Source: Monocercomonoides exilis (Eukaryota; Preaxostyla; Oxymonadida; Polymastigidae). From it: 64,000 bases of DNA. Where the stretch lies: contig LSRY02000017.1 of assembly GCA_001643675.2 (NCBI GenBank), forward strand, positions 1,054,001 to 1,118,000. Reading direction: 5' to 3'. Every line of letters starts with the position of its first letter. The first letter of the stretch is position 1. This document shows, piece by piece, positions 47,949 through 60,960 of the stretch. The translations under genes and the position numbers were made by a program. The notes beneath the pieces are model-generated. The model saw only the letters and a program-made list of their open reading frames with translations. It was not told the DNA's origin and searched no databases.

Positions 47949-48087
47949 ATCCTTGCGCTTGGGGCAATTGTTCGGCTATGATCTTGTTGAGCCTTACATA
48001 TTGCTGGTTGAAAACTATACCCAATGCCCGCGGTACGACACGAAATGTGTCGGACTGCAATTTTTGGAAGCTGTCTTTCATGGCAGC
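47949..48087 (+). ncRNA. U4: U4 spliceosomal snRNA
   Basis: The sequence follows U4 closely. It starts ATCCTTGCGC, complementary to the conserved U6 segment GCGCAAGGAU (U4/U6 stem II). A 5' stem-loop follows with a kink-turn-like pattern (GGCTATGA...TTGAGCC, the Snu13/15.5K site). ATTGCTGGTTGAAAACT then matches the U4/U6 stem I strand and the following AAAACT segment of U4. A central hairpin (CGACAC/GTGTCG) leads to the Sm site AATTTTTGG at about 48059-48067 and a 3' terminal hairpin (GCTGTC TTTCAT GGCAGC) ending near 48087. Length ~139 nt, close to human U4 (~145). The exact 3' end is approximate. Confidence 0.93.
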
Positions 48088-48185
48088 ATAAGCTTACGTT
48101 CTATCTGTTAATAGAAATTGCTTTGAATGAATCAATTTATTTTATTTAAAAAAAAAAATAATGATAATAATAAAGGAATTATCAA

Positions 48186-51100
48186 TCAGAATAAACAAAA
48201 TCTTTGTTGAAGTAAAGTAATAAAAACACTAACAGAAATTCTCAAGCAATTTTTTGTATAAGAATCAGAAGCGGATGTATCGTCATCTTTATAAATAATG
48301 TTTAATAACTGCTGAAGGACCAATGACACCCTGAAATGAATGTATGGGTGGATGGTATTTCTTTTTGTCCTCTCAGCAATTTTGAAGGTATTAACAGAAG
48401 ATTGGTGAGTAAGATATATGTTTGAACGAGATGAAGAATTTGGTGGGAGAAGAATGAAGGGAAAAAGTGATATGAATGTCAGAAGGATCACGTTTTGAGA
48501 CAGAAAAGGGGAGAATATGACTGAATGAATGGAGATATTGCCTGAAAAATGATGCATTTCGCTCCAAAATGGCCAAGTCACAATGTGAAATGCTGCCGGA
48601 TTGTTGTTACTCAGCCAATTTAAGAGTGAGAACAGGCAAGTCGGACACAGAGTGTTGTGAAAGAGAGAAGAAACAGTCACGTTCTTTGCGTCCAGGCATC
48701 TTTGCATGCACTCACACGATTCTTGGAATAGAGTTGAAGGAGGGTTGATTGGCTGAGGAAGTGGACGATCCATTGAAGATTTATCCTTCTCTTTGGGTTT
48801 TAATAGCTCTGCTGGTATTGTTGGAGGAGCAACAAGAATTTCCAAGCTCACACCAGGCGGATTGAAAGAGTTGATAACGCCTCCTTCCCCAGACACCCTT
48901 CCTGCAACAGCTGACCCTCTGATAAATCTTGACTTGGCTTCCACAATTCTCTCTTTCGTCACTTTTTCATCGTTGCTCTGTTTGTCATCTTCTGTTGAAT
49001 CAGCATTAATCTCTTCAATGAGAGGTCTTGTCTTCACAGTAATAGCTTCATCTTTTTTCTCATCTGACACAATTTTCTCTTCTTGTTTCAAGCTTTGCCT
49101 ATCCGCAATTTCATTCAGCGTCTCTGCATCATACTCGAATATAAACTTTTCCCTCTCTGTCTTCTCATTCCTGCAGATGGCTCTTTTATTCGCTGTGATG
49201 TTGTCTTCACGCATCGGCCCGCCAGCCCACGTGAACAGCCTCTCATTGCAGAAGAGATGGAGCGAGCGAATGCGTTTTTGAACGAAAGGACACAGACGCT
49301 TTGAAAGAGGAAGAGAAGAAGCAGCACGCGAAGAGGAAGGAAGGCTGAGTGGGAAGTGTTCTTGGCAGTCGCAGAGTAAGATGGGGCAGTGTGTGCTGGA
49401 TTGGGAAAGGGAAGAAGAAGAAGAAGAAGAAGAAGAAGAAGATAATGAGGAGGAGGAGGAAGAAGAAGAAGACAAAGAAGAAGAAACAGAAATAACTTTC
49501 AACACATTTCTATCCTTCCCTCTTCCTCTTCCTCTTCCCTTGCCTCTGCTAAGAGCTCCACAGTGCAGCGACGACGACGCCACCTCAAGGAACAGGATGT
49601 GCGAAGGGTGTGGAGGGATCTGCGGGTAGAACAACTTCTGTGTGAAGAGAGAGGAATTACTATGGATAGACTCAAGAAGAGACGCAGAGTCAGCCAGCTT
49701 CTCGTTCAGCAGCAGGAACAGGATATTCAGCAGAAATGCGACTGACTTGTCGGTCGAGGAAAGCGGAGGAGAAGAAGAGGAAGGGACGACAAGAAGAGGT
49801 TTCTTTGTCATTTTCAATGCTCCTCCACTTTCTTCTGTTGAATACATTTGCTCCTCTGTCATTTCACTTATCTCCCTCAATCTCTCTGATACTTCCATTG
49901 TTTCGTCTGGCACACTTGAAACATCACTCAGATCGGGTGAGTGAGCAGCCAGCAGTGCGAGAAGAACAGGAAGGAGCTCTTCTTTCAGGCGGGCGAGGAC
50001 GAAGGAGCTGCAGCGAGTGATGAAATAGTTAAGCAATTGAGTGAGAGAGGAAGAATATTGAGAAGAAGAAGGAAGAGAAGAGAAGACAGAAGAAGAGGAG
50101 GGAGAAGAAGAAGATGATGATGATAAAGAAATTGATGATGAACCACTCATCACGCCCAACCCTCCCTGCCCTGCATCTCCACCTGACACAAAGACACCTC
50201 TAAACAGCAGAGAAAGAGGAAGAGCTCCTCCGTTGAGGTCACACCCAGTCTGCACTGCACCCGACAGCATCATCCTCAGCGTCGATATCATCGGTGCCCA
50301 CAGCAAATGGACGCTGTTCAGAAAGAGAGGGTGATGCGGAGGCTCAATTATCTGCTCTGATGGTGATGGTGTTGATGAGCTTTTGGTTTGTTCTTGTTTT
50401 TCTTTTTCTTTTTCTTTTTCTTTTTCTTTTTCTTTTTCTTTTTCTTCCTCTTTGTTTCTTCTGCTTCTGATACTTCCACTGCTATTTCTACTGTTACTGC
50501 TGTTACTATTATTGCTATTGCTTTTATTGCTTCCATTTCCCTCTGGCAGATTCAGCTCCATCATCTGCAGCGCCCAATATGCCGTGCTCAGTGCTGCTCC
50601 TTTGCACCTCCCTTTCATCCTTCTGTTCCGATCGTCCTCTTCCATCTGCATCTGCCGCTCTGCTTCTTCCTCTTCTCTGCTCCTCTCTTTCTCCCACGGC
50701 TCTCTTCCCATCATGCCTTCATCTCTTCCTCCTCTTCCTCCTCTTCCTCTTCCTCCTTCTCCTTCTCCTTCTTCTCCTCTCAAAACCAACCTCTGTCTGC
50801 TGGATGACCAGCTCCCACAGAAAGGCACAGCCATCTTCACAACATGCCTTGCTATCGTCGTCAGCTCCACAAGAAGCGCATTGTGACGACAGAACTGCTT
50901 CACTGACTGCTCTTCGTCTGTGTCTTTGGAACTAGACGCGGCTAAGAGACGACGTTCTTCTTCTTCTTCGGATTCGTTGTCATCTTCTGATGCTTCTTCA
51001 TCTGGTTCTTCTCCTTCTTTCTCTTTCTCTTTCTCTTTCTCCTTCTTTTTCCTCTTCTCTTTCTCCTTCTTTCTTCTTCTCTTCTTCTCCTCTCTCTCCT

Positions 51101-54100
51101 TCTCCTTCTCCATCACCCGCACACTGATGCATCTGGTGATTAATGCAGCAAACTTTGTGATTGACTGCAATGCTGACAGAATTGAGAAGACAATCGTGTG
51201 GCGCATTGAAAAGGGCACAGAAGAAGAAAGACGCTGTTTGGGAAGCAGAAAAGAGGAAAGCGGGAAGTTGCTTCGACGTCTGAATGAAGAAGAAGAAGAA
51301 GAAGAAGAGGGCATTAAGAAGGAAGAAGAGGAGAAAGAAGAAGAAGCTAATGAAGAAGAAGTAGAAGGCGAAAACGAAGGAAGTTGACTGAGAAGTGTCT
51401 GGAAGCAGTCACGCAGCAGAGGCACCATCACACCAAACGACGCATTCAAAGAAAATTTCTTCTTTTTCTTCTTCTTCTTCACTCCTCTTTCACTTCCTTC
51501 ACTTCTTTCTCTACCTTCTTCTTTACTTCCTTCTTCACAGTCTTCTTCTTCTTGTTCTCCTTCTCCTTCCTTCAGATGCAGCTGAGGGTACAACACCGAC
51601 GACTTCTCCATCAGAATCGCAAACACAAGTGCAATCACATGCGGAGCAGTGGCAATGTCCTCAGCAAGCGACGCATTGCGCAGCTCTGCCTGCCTTTGCT
51701 CAATGAACTTCTCTTTTATTTTCAGCTTCAGCCCCAATTTCTGCCTCTCCCGCTCTTTCTCCTTCGCTTTCTCCTCTGCCGCGTCCTGTTCTTTGCTGCT
51801 GCCTCCTTTTAATTCTGCTTCTTTTCTCGCTTTCTCCACTTCCCTTTTTAATCTGTTCTGCTCTTTCATCAGTCTCTTCCTCTCTCTCACTGCATTCTCC
51901 ACTTCTCTTCGCTCAGCCTCAAAGCGAACAGCCGTGTCTGCTTGCTGGTCGAGTAAAGAAATGTTTAAAAGAGCACAGTCGGTTATGTAGTCGATGTTGG
52001 AGAGGAGGAAAGAGGAGAGGAGGGAGAGGAGGGAGGAATGGAGGGAGAGAGCAGATTGGATGGAAGAGCGGGGAGGAAGTGAAGGTGAAGGTGAGGGTGA
52101 AGGTGAAGGGAGGATGGATGAGGATTCTGAAGATGAAGGTGAAGGTGAAGAAGAAGAAGAAGAAGAAGAAGAGGAGGAGGAGGAGGCAGAAGAGTAAGAT
52201 GAAGAAAATGATGATGACGACGATGAAGACGATGCATTCATACACAACTCCATCGCCTCTGTCATCTCCTGTTCGAGATGCGCCATCACCATCAGAGCAA
52301 TAGAGCTTGCTTTCTTCACATGCTGCGTGCTCTTCTGTGCTGATGCCAGCGACAGGAAGAAGAAAAGAACCTGCTGTTTGTACTGCGAAAAGCGCTGGGC
52401 GAAGATGTTGAGGCAATCCTGTGGAGAACAAGTGACTTCTTCTACGTGGGATGCAAACATCATCTTCTTTCTGTTCATTAGCATCATGTCTTCTTCTTCA
52501 TCTTCTTCTTCGTCTTCCTCCTCCTTATCATCATAATTACCTCTATCTCTTTCTCTATCTTCATCTTCATCCCTCTTCATCTGCTTCTCCACCCCCCTCA
52601 CCACCACTTCATCTAACTGCATCAGCTGAGCAGAGCACAAACACAGAAGAGCATGAAAATGCTGCACGGAAGGCGCAAAGCCGTCGAGCCTGGTGAATGT
52701 GAGTGGATCTGCTGTGCGTGACAGAGTGGATGGAGTGATACGGCGCAAGGTGTCGAGAGTGAGGTCGAGGAGATCGCGGAGGTGGGATAGAGTGGTGGAG
52801 GAGAAGAGGGGGAGAGAGGAAGAAGAAGAAGAAGAAGAAGAAGCGATATAGTTTTGACCAGTTATTGATTGTTGAGTGTGCTTATCATCATCACCATCAT
52901 TATCAGCATTAGATTTGCTGAACAAATATGACACAACGCCTGCAAACAGATACGGCAGTGCCACAAGAGCAGTGGCAGACTGCATCAGAATAGAGACAAG
53001 AGACTTGTTGCTGTGTGATGCTATCACGTCTTCCTCATCTTCTTCATCATCTTCTTCATCATCTTCAACCTCGTTTTCATCTTCATCTTTATTAATATTG
53101 ATATCGAAACCTCCATCTGTATTTGTGCTTATATTGCCATTAATTTCAATAGAATTCACAATAACTGAATCTTCATTGCTTCTGCTAACTCCTTCATCGT
53201 CCGCTCCATTTCTTTTCTTTTTCTTTGCCTTTTTCTTTTTCTTTTGCATTGAGCTTCCGCCAATCAGATCAGAAGCAGCAGCATAGTCACTCGAAGGATC
53301 GTCCAATGAACTGACGGTTTCGCTCCAGCTGTCTGCCACAAGAGAATGCTTGTTGGCAAGCTCAACAAGCAAATCAACAAGAAAACGAAGCAGAAATCCT
53401 CCGTCTCCTAATGATGCCTCGTCAGCATAGCCAATGAACTCTGCTTCTGCTTCTTCTTCCTTTAATTCTTCCTTTAATTCTTCTTCTGCTTCTGTTTCTT
53501 CTTCTTCTCCATAAATAGACATCATTGACTTCTTCTTATCTCTCCTTCTCTTCCTCTCCTTCTCCTTCTCCTTCTCCCCCAAATGCTCGTCCATTGTGAG
53601 TGCAGCTATCCTTCCCAGTGTGAAGAAGAACAAAAGCACCGCATGCTGCAGCGAAGACACATTCGGAGTGGAAAACAGGCGCTGCAGGCGGCCAGAGGAA
53701 AGGAAAATGCCCAGCTCGGTCTGTGTTGTGGAGGAGCAGTGGAGGAACTGGACTTCAAAGACTGTGTAGCTCACGAAGGAGGAGAAGGAGGAGAAGGAGA
53801 CAAGGGAAGAGAAAGAAGAAGAAGAAGAAGAGTTATTTTCCCTGGATTGATATGAGGATCTGGTTGTTGAGGGAAAGAAAGGGGAGTTCCATCCATATGC
53901 ACCTTCTCTCAAAATGAGCTGGATGAACTCAGAAGAAGAGGAGGATTCAGAAGGAGAGGCGCTGGTGATGAAACTGGATGGGGTGGATGAGTTGTCTGAG
54001 GAAAGAGTGAGTGGCATTGCAGAAGAAGAAGAGGAGGAGAAGGATGAAGAAGAAAAAGAAGAAGTATTAGAAAATAATAGTGAGCTACCTGAATTCAATG

Positions 54101-55820
54101 GAACCATCCTTCTTTCGTCTATACCAGCTGGCAGAATAAGACTAGACGAGCCAACAGGCAGAATACGAGAGGGCTCTTCAGAAACAGAGGGAGAGGAAGC
54201 GCTTGTGAAATCACGTGATCCGAAGATGGAGTGTGAAGAAGACGAAGAAACTGTTTCGAGCAGAGAGAGGCAGATGGGAAGAAGAGCAGGAATGCACTTC
54301 TGGAGGAATGAGGAGATGGCGAACTGGTCGAGACGGAAGCTGCTGACTGAAATGTTGAATGGAGAAGAAGAAGAAGAAGAAGAAGAAGAAGAAGAAGAAG
54401 AACAAAATGATGAAGTTAATGAAGAAGCAAATGAAGAAAGTGACATGTCAGAATCTCGCTGATTGCCTGTAACTGACAGCAGAATCGAGAACACGGACAA
54501 ATAATTCGTCAGCACGCGAACAGAAGCCAGCACATCATCCAGAGGCGCGGTCTGGTTCTGATAGGCGACAGACAGATAAGTCGTGATGCAATGCGGGAGA
54601 ATGCCTGTGGAGATGTGCTGAGTGCGGTCGAGGAGCGAAGGTAGGAGAGAAGGGGTGGTTAAAACTGAAGTGTGTGGGCTGACAAACCACTTGTGCAAGA
54701 GGATACCTAAAGAGGCGGATGAGTACATGGAAATTGAGGCCTGTGTGTTGGATGATTCGTCTAAAGAGCGTTCGGAGGGGAAAACGAGCTTGAGATGGGA
54801 CGTAGGTACTGTGCTTAATGCAACGGGTCCGGAAGGAGGCTGAGAAAGCAGAGGGATTGATAGCGAAGAGATGATGTCCAGTGAAATAGGAGAAGATGAG
54901 CTTGAAAGTGCTGCAGTGAGTTGGCTGTATAGGTCGTCTCCGCATTCGTTGAGGATGTATTCAAGAAGCAGAAGAACAATTGAGAAGGATGCTGAATGCT
55001 TTGGTTGAGGAGATTCTGGTGAATCAGAGTTGGCATTGGAATAGGCCATGGAATGATAAAAAGCAAACATCTTTTCACATGACATTAATAGCTTCCATGC
55101 ACTCCATATCTTCATTTGCCGAATGGCTATATGATTGCTCTGAACATAGTGCTTTGAATGAAGGCTGATTTCAGATCCAAAAATTGTTTTGATTTGTTCA
55201 TAGATATGATCGAAACTATTCAATAGCCATTGTTTGCTTTGAGAAAGAGACTCTTCATCCGAAACCTTGTGCTCTTCATCACGGCTTGGAACTGATTCAT
55301 CACTCGAGATTCTAATTTTTTGTACGAATCGTTTAATAGCAGGATTTATCTCATTTCTAGATGTAAGATAAGTGTTTGAGAGATCGGAAAAGCAATGAGA
55401 AACAATTTCAGTCCATATACGTATTGAAGTTATTATGATTTTTGATCCAAGTTTGCTATCTCCATTGATCAAGGAACAAAGAGCAGTCGAAACACCAGGA
55501 AAAAAGTTCTTTGTTATTTTTATGTCAACCAAAGTATGGACATAATACAGGCACTCCAACGATCTCAGTTGCAATGACTTATTTTTCTCGTGCATAGAAA
55601 AATCGATAAGAATATAACTCATGTTTCCAAGTGCATTTATGACATTTTCTGGAATCTGTTCCGATTGTGAATGACGAAAGAGATTTCGAGCAATTGGATC
55701 TTGCAGATATAGTAATAATTTTTTTGTTGCGTCATCCTTCTCAATTTCTGATTGATTGTTTGATTTACACAAAGAAGAATAAACTTGAACGAAATCCGTC
55801 ATTTTGAAATGATAACACAA
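48186..55820 (-). CDS. TTI1: TTI1-like protein (TELO2-interacting protein 1), greatly enlarged
   Basis: Single minus-strand frame of 2,544 aa; the start may be Met7 (MTDFVQVYSSL, 55802). Residues ~75-150 match the TTI1 N-terminus: LRSLECLYYVHTLVDI, then FFPGVSTALCSLINGDSKLG and IRIWTEIVSHCF, the counterpart of the LPGISTAL...GDFKQG block in animals. TTI1 is a HEAT solenoid that works with TELO2 and TTI2 to mature PIKK kinases (TOR, ATM, ATR types) in the cytosol. Helical blocks further on (LLEYILNECGDDLYSQL and others) are broken by Ser, Glu, Lys and Arg runs; human TTI1 is 1,089 aa, so inserts more than double it. The last ~250 codons may contain an unrecognised intron. Identification depends on the N-terminus only. 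Confidence 0.65.
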   Translation of the reverse strand: MCYHFKMTDFVQVYSSLCKSNNQSEIEKDDATKKLLLYLQDPIARNLFRHSQSEQIPENVINALGNMSYILIDFSMHEKNKSLQLRSLECLYYVHTLVDIKITKNFFPGVSTALCSLINGDSKLGSKIIITSIRIWTEIVSHCFSDLSNTYLTSRNEINPAIKRFVQKIRISSDESVPSRDEEHKVSDEESLSQSKQWLLNSFDHIYEQIKTIFGSEISLHSKHYVQSNHIAIRQMKIWSAWKLLMSCEKMFAFYHSMAYSNANSDSPESPQPKHSASFSIVLLLLEYILNECGDDLYSQLTAALSSSSSPISLDIISSLSIPLLSQPPSGPVALSTVPTSHLKLVFPSERSLDESSNTQASISMYSSASLGILLHKWFVSPHTSVLTTPSLLPSLLDRTQHISTGILPHCITTYLSVAYQNQTAPLDDVLASVRVLTNYLSVFSILLSVTGNQRDSDMSLSSFASSLTSSFCSSSSSSSSSSSSSPFNISVSSFRLDQFAISSFLQKCIPALLPICLSLLETVSSSSSHSIFGSRDFTSASSPSVSEEPSRILPVGSSSLILPAGIDERRMVPLNSGSSLLFSNTSSFSSSSFSSSSSSAMPLTLSSDNSSTPSSFITSASPSESSSSSEFIQLILREGAYGWNSPFFPSTTRSSYQSRENNSSSSSSFSSLVSFSSFSSFVSYTVFEVQFLHCSSTTQTELGIFLSSGRLQRLFSTPNVSSLQHAVLLFFFTLGRIAALTMDEHLGEKEKEKERKRRRDKKKSMMSIYGEEEETEAEEELKEELKEEEAEAEFIGYADEASLGDGGFLLRFLVDLLVELANKHSLVADSWSETVSSLDDPSSDYAAASDLIGGSSMQKKKKKAKKKKRNGADDEGVSRSNEDSVIVNSIEINGNISTNTDGGFDININKDEDENEVEDDEEDDEEDEEDVIASHSNKSLVSILMQSATALVALPYLFAGVVSYLFSKSNADNDGDDDKHTQQSITGQNYIASSSSSSSSSLPLFSSTTLSHLRDLLDLTLDTLRRITPSTLSRTADPLTFTRLDGFAPSVQHFHALLCLCSAQLMQLDEVVVRGVEKQMKRDEDEDRERDRGNYDDKEEEDEEEDEEEDMMLMNRKKMMFASHVEEVTCSPQDCLNIFAQRFSQYKQQVLFFFLSLASAQKSTQHVKKASSIALMVMAHLEQEMTEAMELCMNASSSSSSSSFSSSYSSASSSSSSSSSSSSSPSPSSSESSSILPSPSPSPSPSLPPRSSIQSALSLHSSLLSLLSSFLLSNIDYITDCALLNISLLDQQADTAVRFEAERREVENAVRERKRLMKEQNRLKREVEKARKEAELKGGSSKEQDAAEEKAKEKERERQKLGLKLKIKEKFIEQRQAELRNASLAEDIATAPHVIALVFAILMEKSSVLYPQLHLKEGEGEQEEEDCEEGSKEEGRERSEGSERGVKKKKKKKKFSLNASFGVMVPLLRDCFQTLLSQLPSFSPSTSSSLASSSFSSSSFLMPSSSSSSSSFRRRSNFPLSSFLLPKQRLSSSVPFSMRHTIVFSILSALQSITKFAALITRCISVRVMEKEKEREEKKRRRKKEKEKRKKKEKEKEKEKEGEEPDEEASEDDNESEEEEERRLLAASSSKDTDEEQSVKQFCRHNALLVELTTIARHVVKMAVPFCGSWSSSRQRLVLRGEEGEGEGGRGRGGRGGRDEGMMGREPWEKERSREEEEAERQMQMEEDDRNRRMKGRCKGAALSTAYWALQMMELNLPEGNGSNKSNSNNSNSSNSRNSSGSIRSRRNKEEEKEKEKEKEKEKEKEKQEQTKSSSTPSPSEQIIEPPHHPLFLNSVHLLWAPMISTLRMMLSGAVQTGCDLNGGALPLSLLFRGVFVSGGDAGQGGLGVMSGSSSISLSSSSSSSPSSSSVFSSLPSSSQYSSSLTQLLNYFITRCSSFVLARLKEELLPVLLALLAAHSPDLSDVSSVPDETMEVSERLREISEMTEEQMYSTEESGGALKMTKKPLLVVPSSSSPPLSSTDKSVAFLLNILFLLLNEKLADSASLLESIHSNSSLFTQKLFYPQIPPHPSHILFLEVASSSLHCGALSRGKGRGRGRGKDRNVLKVISVSSSLSSSSSSSSSLSSSSSSSSSSSLSQSSTHCPILLCDCQEHFPLSLPSSSRAASSLPLSKRLCPFVQKRIRSLHLFCNERLFTWAGGPMREDNITANKRAICRNEKTEREKFIFEYDAETLNEIADRQSLKQEEKIVSDEKKDEAITVKTRPLIEEINADSTEDDKQSNDEKVTKERIVEAKSRFIRGSAVAGRVSGEGGVINSFNPPGVSLEILVAPPTIPAELLKPKEKDKSSMDRPLPQPINPPSTLFQESCECMQRCLDAKNVTVSSLFHNTLCPTCLFSLLNWLSNNNPAAFHIVTWPFWSEMHHFSGNISIHSVIFSPFLSQNVILLTFISLFPFILLPPNSSSRSNIYLTHQSSVNTFKIAERTKRNTIHPYIHFRVSLVLQQLLNIIYKDDDTSASDSYTKNCLRISVSVFITLLQQRFCLF
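50401..50446 (-). repeat. TTTTTC hexanucleotide microsatellite coding Lys-Glu repeats
   Basis: About eight TTTTTC units on the plus strand (GAAAAA on the coding strand) encode an alternating Lys-Glu run in the TTI1-like protein. Such runs are prone to length change. Comparable Ser and Glu microsatellites recur across the gene, for example at 49410-49440 and 54361-54402. Confidence 0.8.
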
Positions 55821-56073
55821 ATAAAGAAACTTTATTTTTTTTTTCTGAATTAACTTATACTATGGTAATTGAAGTTGCCTCTTTCACAACTCTTAATTGC
55901 AAAATTAAAAGAAATTCAGGGAAATAAATAATGGATCTTTTTTCAATGAATGGGTCGGAATATTAAATAATAGTTTCATAAGTTTCGTTATTCTTTGCAC
56001 TTTGGAAAAAATCACAAATGAATCAATAAAAGATGGAGATAGTTTATTTCCCATATTTTGATTATTTATTATC

Positions 56074-56572
56074 ATGGGGTTCCCAGCTATCGTATTTAAC
56101 ATCATAGATATCGTTATTGGCGCATACGTCGTGTTCGCTGGTATTTTCTGGATCATAATGTTGTTTATGAACGGATTTTTCTTTGGATGTATGCAGTTTT
56201 TTATTTTGATCATATTCAACAAATGTTTTGATCTCAGCATTCATTGGCTCTCTTTTCATGATCCTGTTTGGATTGATTATCATCGTGTACGTGTTATGGC
56301 AGCCCACGATAATCACTCAATACTTTGGTCTTGTTAATAGTTGGCTTGGATATGGATTGTTTATCCTTTAGTTTGTTAAGCGCAGTTTCTTTTTATATTT
56401 TATGAGAACTAACTATTTTTTTTCAATTAGCTTGGGTGTGGCTTCTTGGGGAAGCAATCACATCGTTGTGTGGATCATTGGAGCGCTCACTGTTGTGATG
56501 GGATTCATTTACATTATCTTGCACTTTGTTAAATGTGTGGACAAGCCAGGTCCACTTCTTGGAAAGAAGTAA
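56074..56572 (+). CDS. COPI-associated / TVP15-like Golgi membrane protein
   Basis: Exons 56074-56188, 56238-56370, 56431-56572 (129 aa); introns 49 bp (GTATGC...TCAG) and 60 bp (GTTTGT...TTAG). Four hydrophobic helices: IVFNIIDIVIGAYVVFAGIFW; SFIGSLFMILFGLIIIVYVL; LGYGLFILYLGVASWG; VVWIIGALTVVMGFIYIILH. The segment QYFGLVNSWLGYGLFILYLG matches the FGFLDSWLGRGLFYIFLG pattern of the COPI-associated family (yeast TVP15), which sits in Golgi membranes. The short Lys-rich end (CVDKPGPLLGKK) faces the cytosol and a KK near the C-terminus could act in COPI retrieval. Each splice junction restores a good TM helix, which supports the model. Confidence 0.8.
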
Positions 56573-56782
56573 TTTTGAATTTATTTACAAATTCTTTATC
56601 GTACTTTTTTTCAATTTCGTTTTCACCACCCTATCAAATTTGTTTATTTTCAAATAAATTTATCCATTCCCTTTTTTAAAATTTGGAATAAAATGCCGTC
56701 GTGTATATGCAATGATTGATTATTATTTTTTAAAAGAAAGATAAAAACAAAAATTGAGAAAGAAACAACTGTAGATCATCCC

Positions 56783-59829
<3,047 letters not shown>

Positions 59830-60684
59830 ATGTTGATAATTATAAGAATTAGATGAATTTTTTCTTGCAGCCGCAAGAATTTTATAAAGAGAAATTTCTC
59901 TGTTTGAAAAGACGATTGTCTGCCATTCTTCTTTCTGTGTGTGCTTTTTTAGTTTTGCCTTCAGTCATTTACACGCATTTGAATATTGTCTCATTTTTGC
60001 TTTTAAAAAATAAATATCGTTCTTTTTCTTTCTCTCTTTCGATTTTGTTTGAAAGATTGTTGTATTTTGCTTATATTATTTATGTAATGTTTGCATTTCT
60101 GACTGTTTGAAATGTTTGTCTTGATTGCATCTGTCGTTTCATTAACCCTGTTTTTGTTCAAAAGATTGTTTCATTGTTTTATTTCTCCGAACCTTTCGTT
60201 TTTTTTTTCTTTCTTTCCGTTCATTGGCTTTGTCTCAATTTAAGTACTACCTATCTCTTCTTTGTTATTGCGTCTTATTTTTCTTTATTCTTTATTTATT
60301 TTTTTCTTTATCTTTTAATTTTTACTTTTATTTTATTTTATTGTTGTTAATTGTTTTTTAAGATCTTGTCAAGCATTTTTAGTTCGACGCGGCTTCTTTG
60401 TGTGGCCTTTGTGTGTTTTATTCTATCTCTCTGTATTTCAATCCAATCTGCAAATCTGCGCTGCGTTGAAAAAGAATCGCTTGGATTGGAATTATTCATC
60501 GCTTTATGTAACTCCACAAAATATAAGAAAATTAATAAGAAGTGATGCTTTTTTTTTTATTTATTTTTCTTTAGGTGAAGTTAAATCAAAACAAAAAAAT
60601 GAAAGGCAAAAGTTATAAAAAATCAAAAGAAGAAGTGAAGAAATGAATAAAACGAACAAATTACATTTGACACAATGTGACGTT
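59830..60684. other. T-rich 3' region and intergenic spacer
   Basis: Long plus-strand T-rich stretch after the kinase stop codon. Short frames here (59853-60110, 60351-60545) are Phe/Leu/Ser-rich as expected from T-richness and have no family resemblance. Probably 3' UTR and spacer between convergent genes. Confidence 0.5.
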
Positions 60685-60882
60685 CTACTCCTCTTTGTTG
60701 TGCTTTGAATATGAAGAATCTTTTGGAGTCTCTCCAAGCTCGTCTGGTGATTGAACAGAAAACGCACAGCATATTGTCAGTCCAGCAGCAACCATCACGA
60801 TCAACAACACAAGAAGTCCTTGGAAAATGGCAGAGCTCATCAACAGCCCGTTCTTTATTGGATCCTTTTGAAATGCATTCAT
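60685..60882 (-). CDS. Small single-pass membrane protein (65 aa)
   Basis: Intronless 65-residue frame starting MNAFQKDPIKNG. One clear TM helix (AIFQGLLVLLIVMVAAGLTI, ~18-37) follows a short basic N-terminus, then a soluble polar tail ending SKHNKEE. Composition differs from the random T-rich frames around it, and the gene lies between a plus-strand kinase and a minus-strand gene whose stop codon is ~80 bp upstream. Family not recognised. Moderate support only, because it is short. Confidence 0.5.
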   Translation of the reverse strand: MNAFQKDPIKNGLLMSSAIFQGLLVLLIVMVAAGLTICCAFSVQSPDELGETPKDSSYSKHNKEE

Positions 60883-60960
60883 TTGAATAAAAAAAAATTG
60901 TTCGTTTAAAAATAAATTTTGATATTAATATTGTATTTAAGTTTGCGCAATTTAGCATAT

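Noticed and set aside
55905-56316. Minus-strand frames opposite the COPI-associated gene
   Set aside because: The plus strand gives a spliced four-TM protein matching a known family; the minus frames have no such support.
59853-60110. 85-codon hydrophobic plus-strand frame after the kinase
   Set aside because: Lies in a T-rich stretch where Phe/Leu frames occur by chance; no conserved pattern or promoter spacing.
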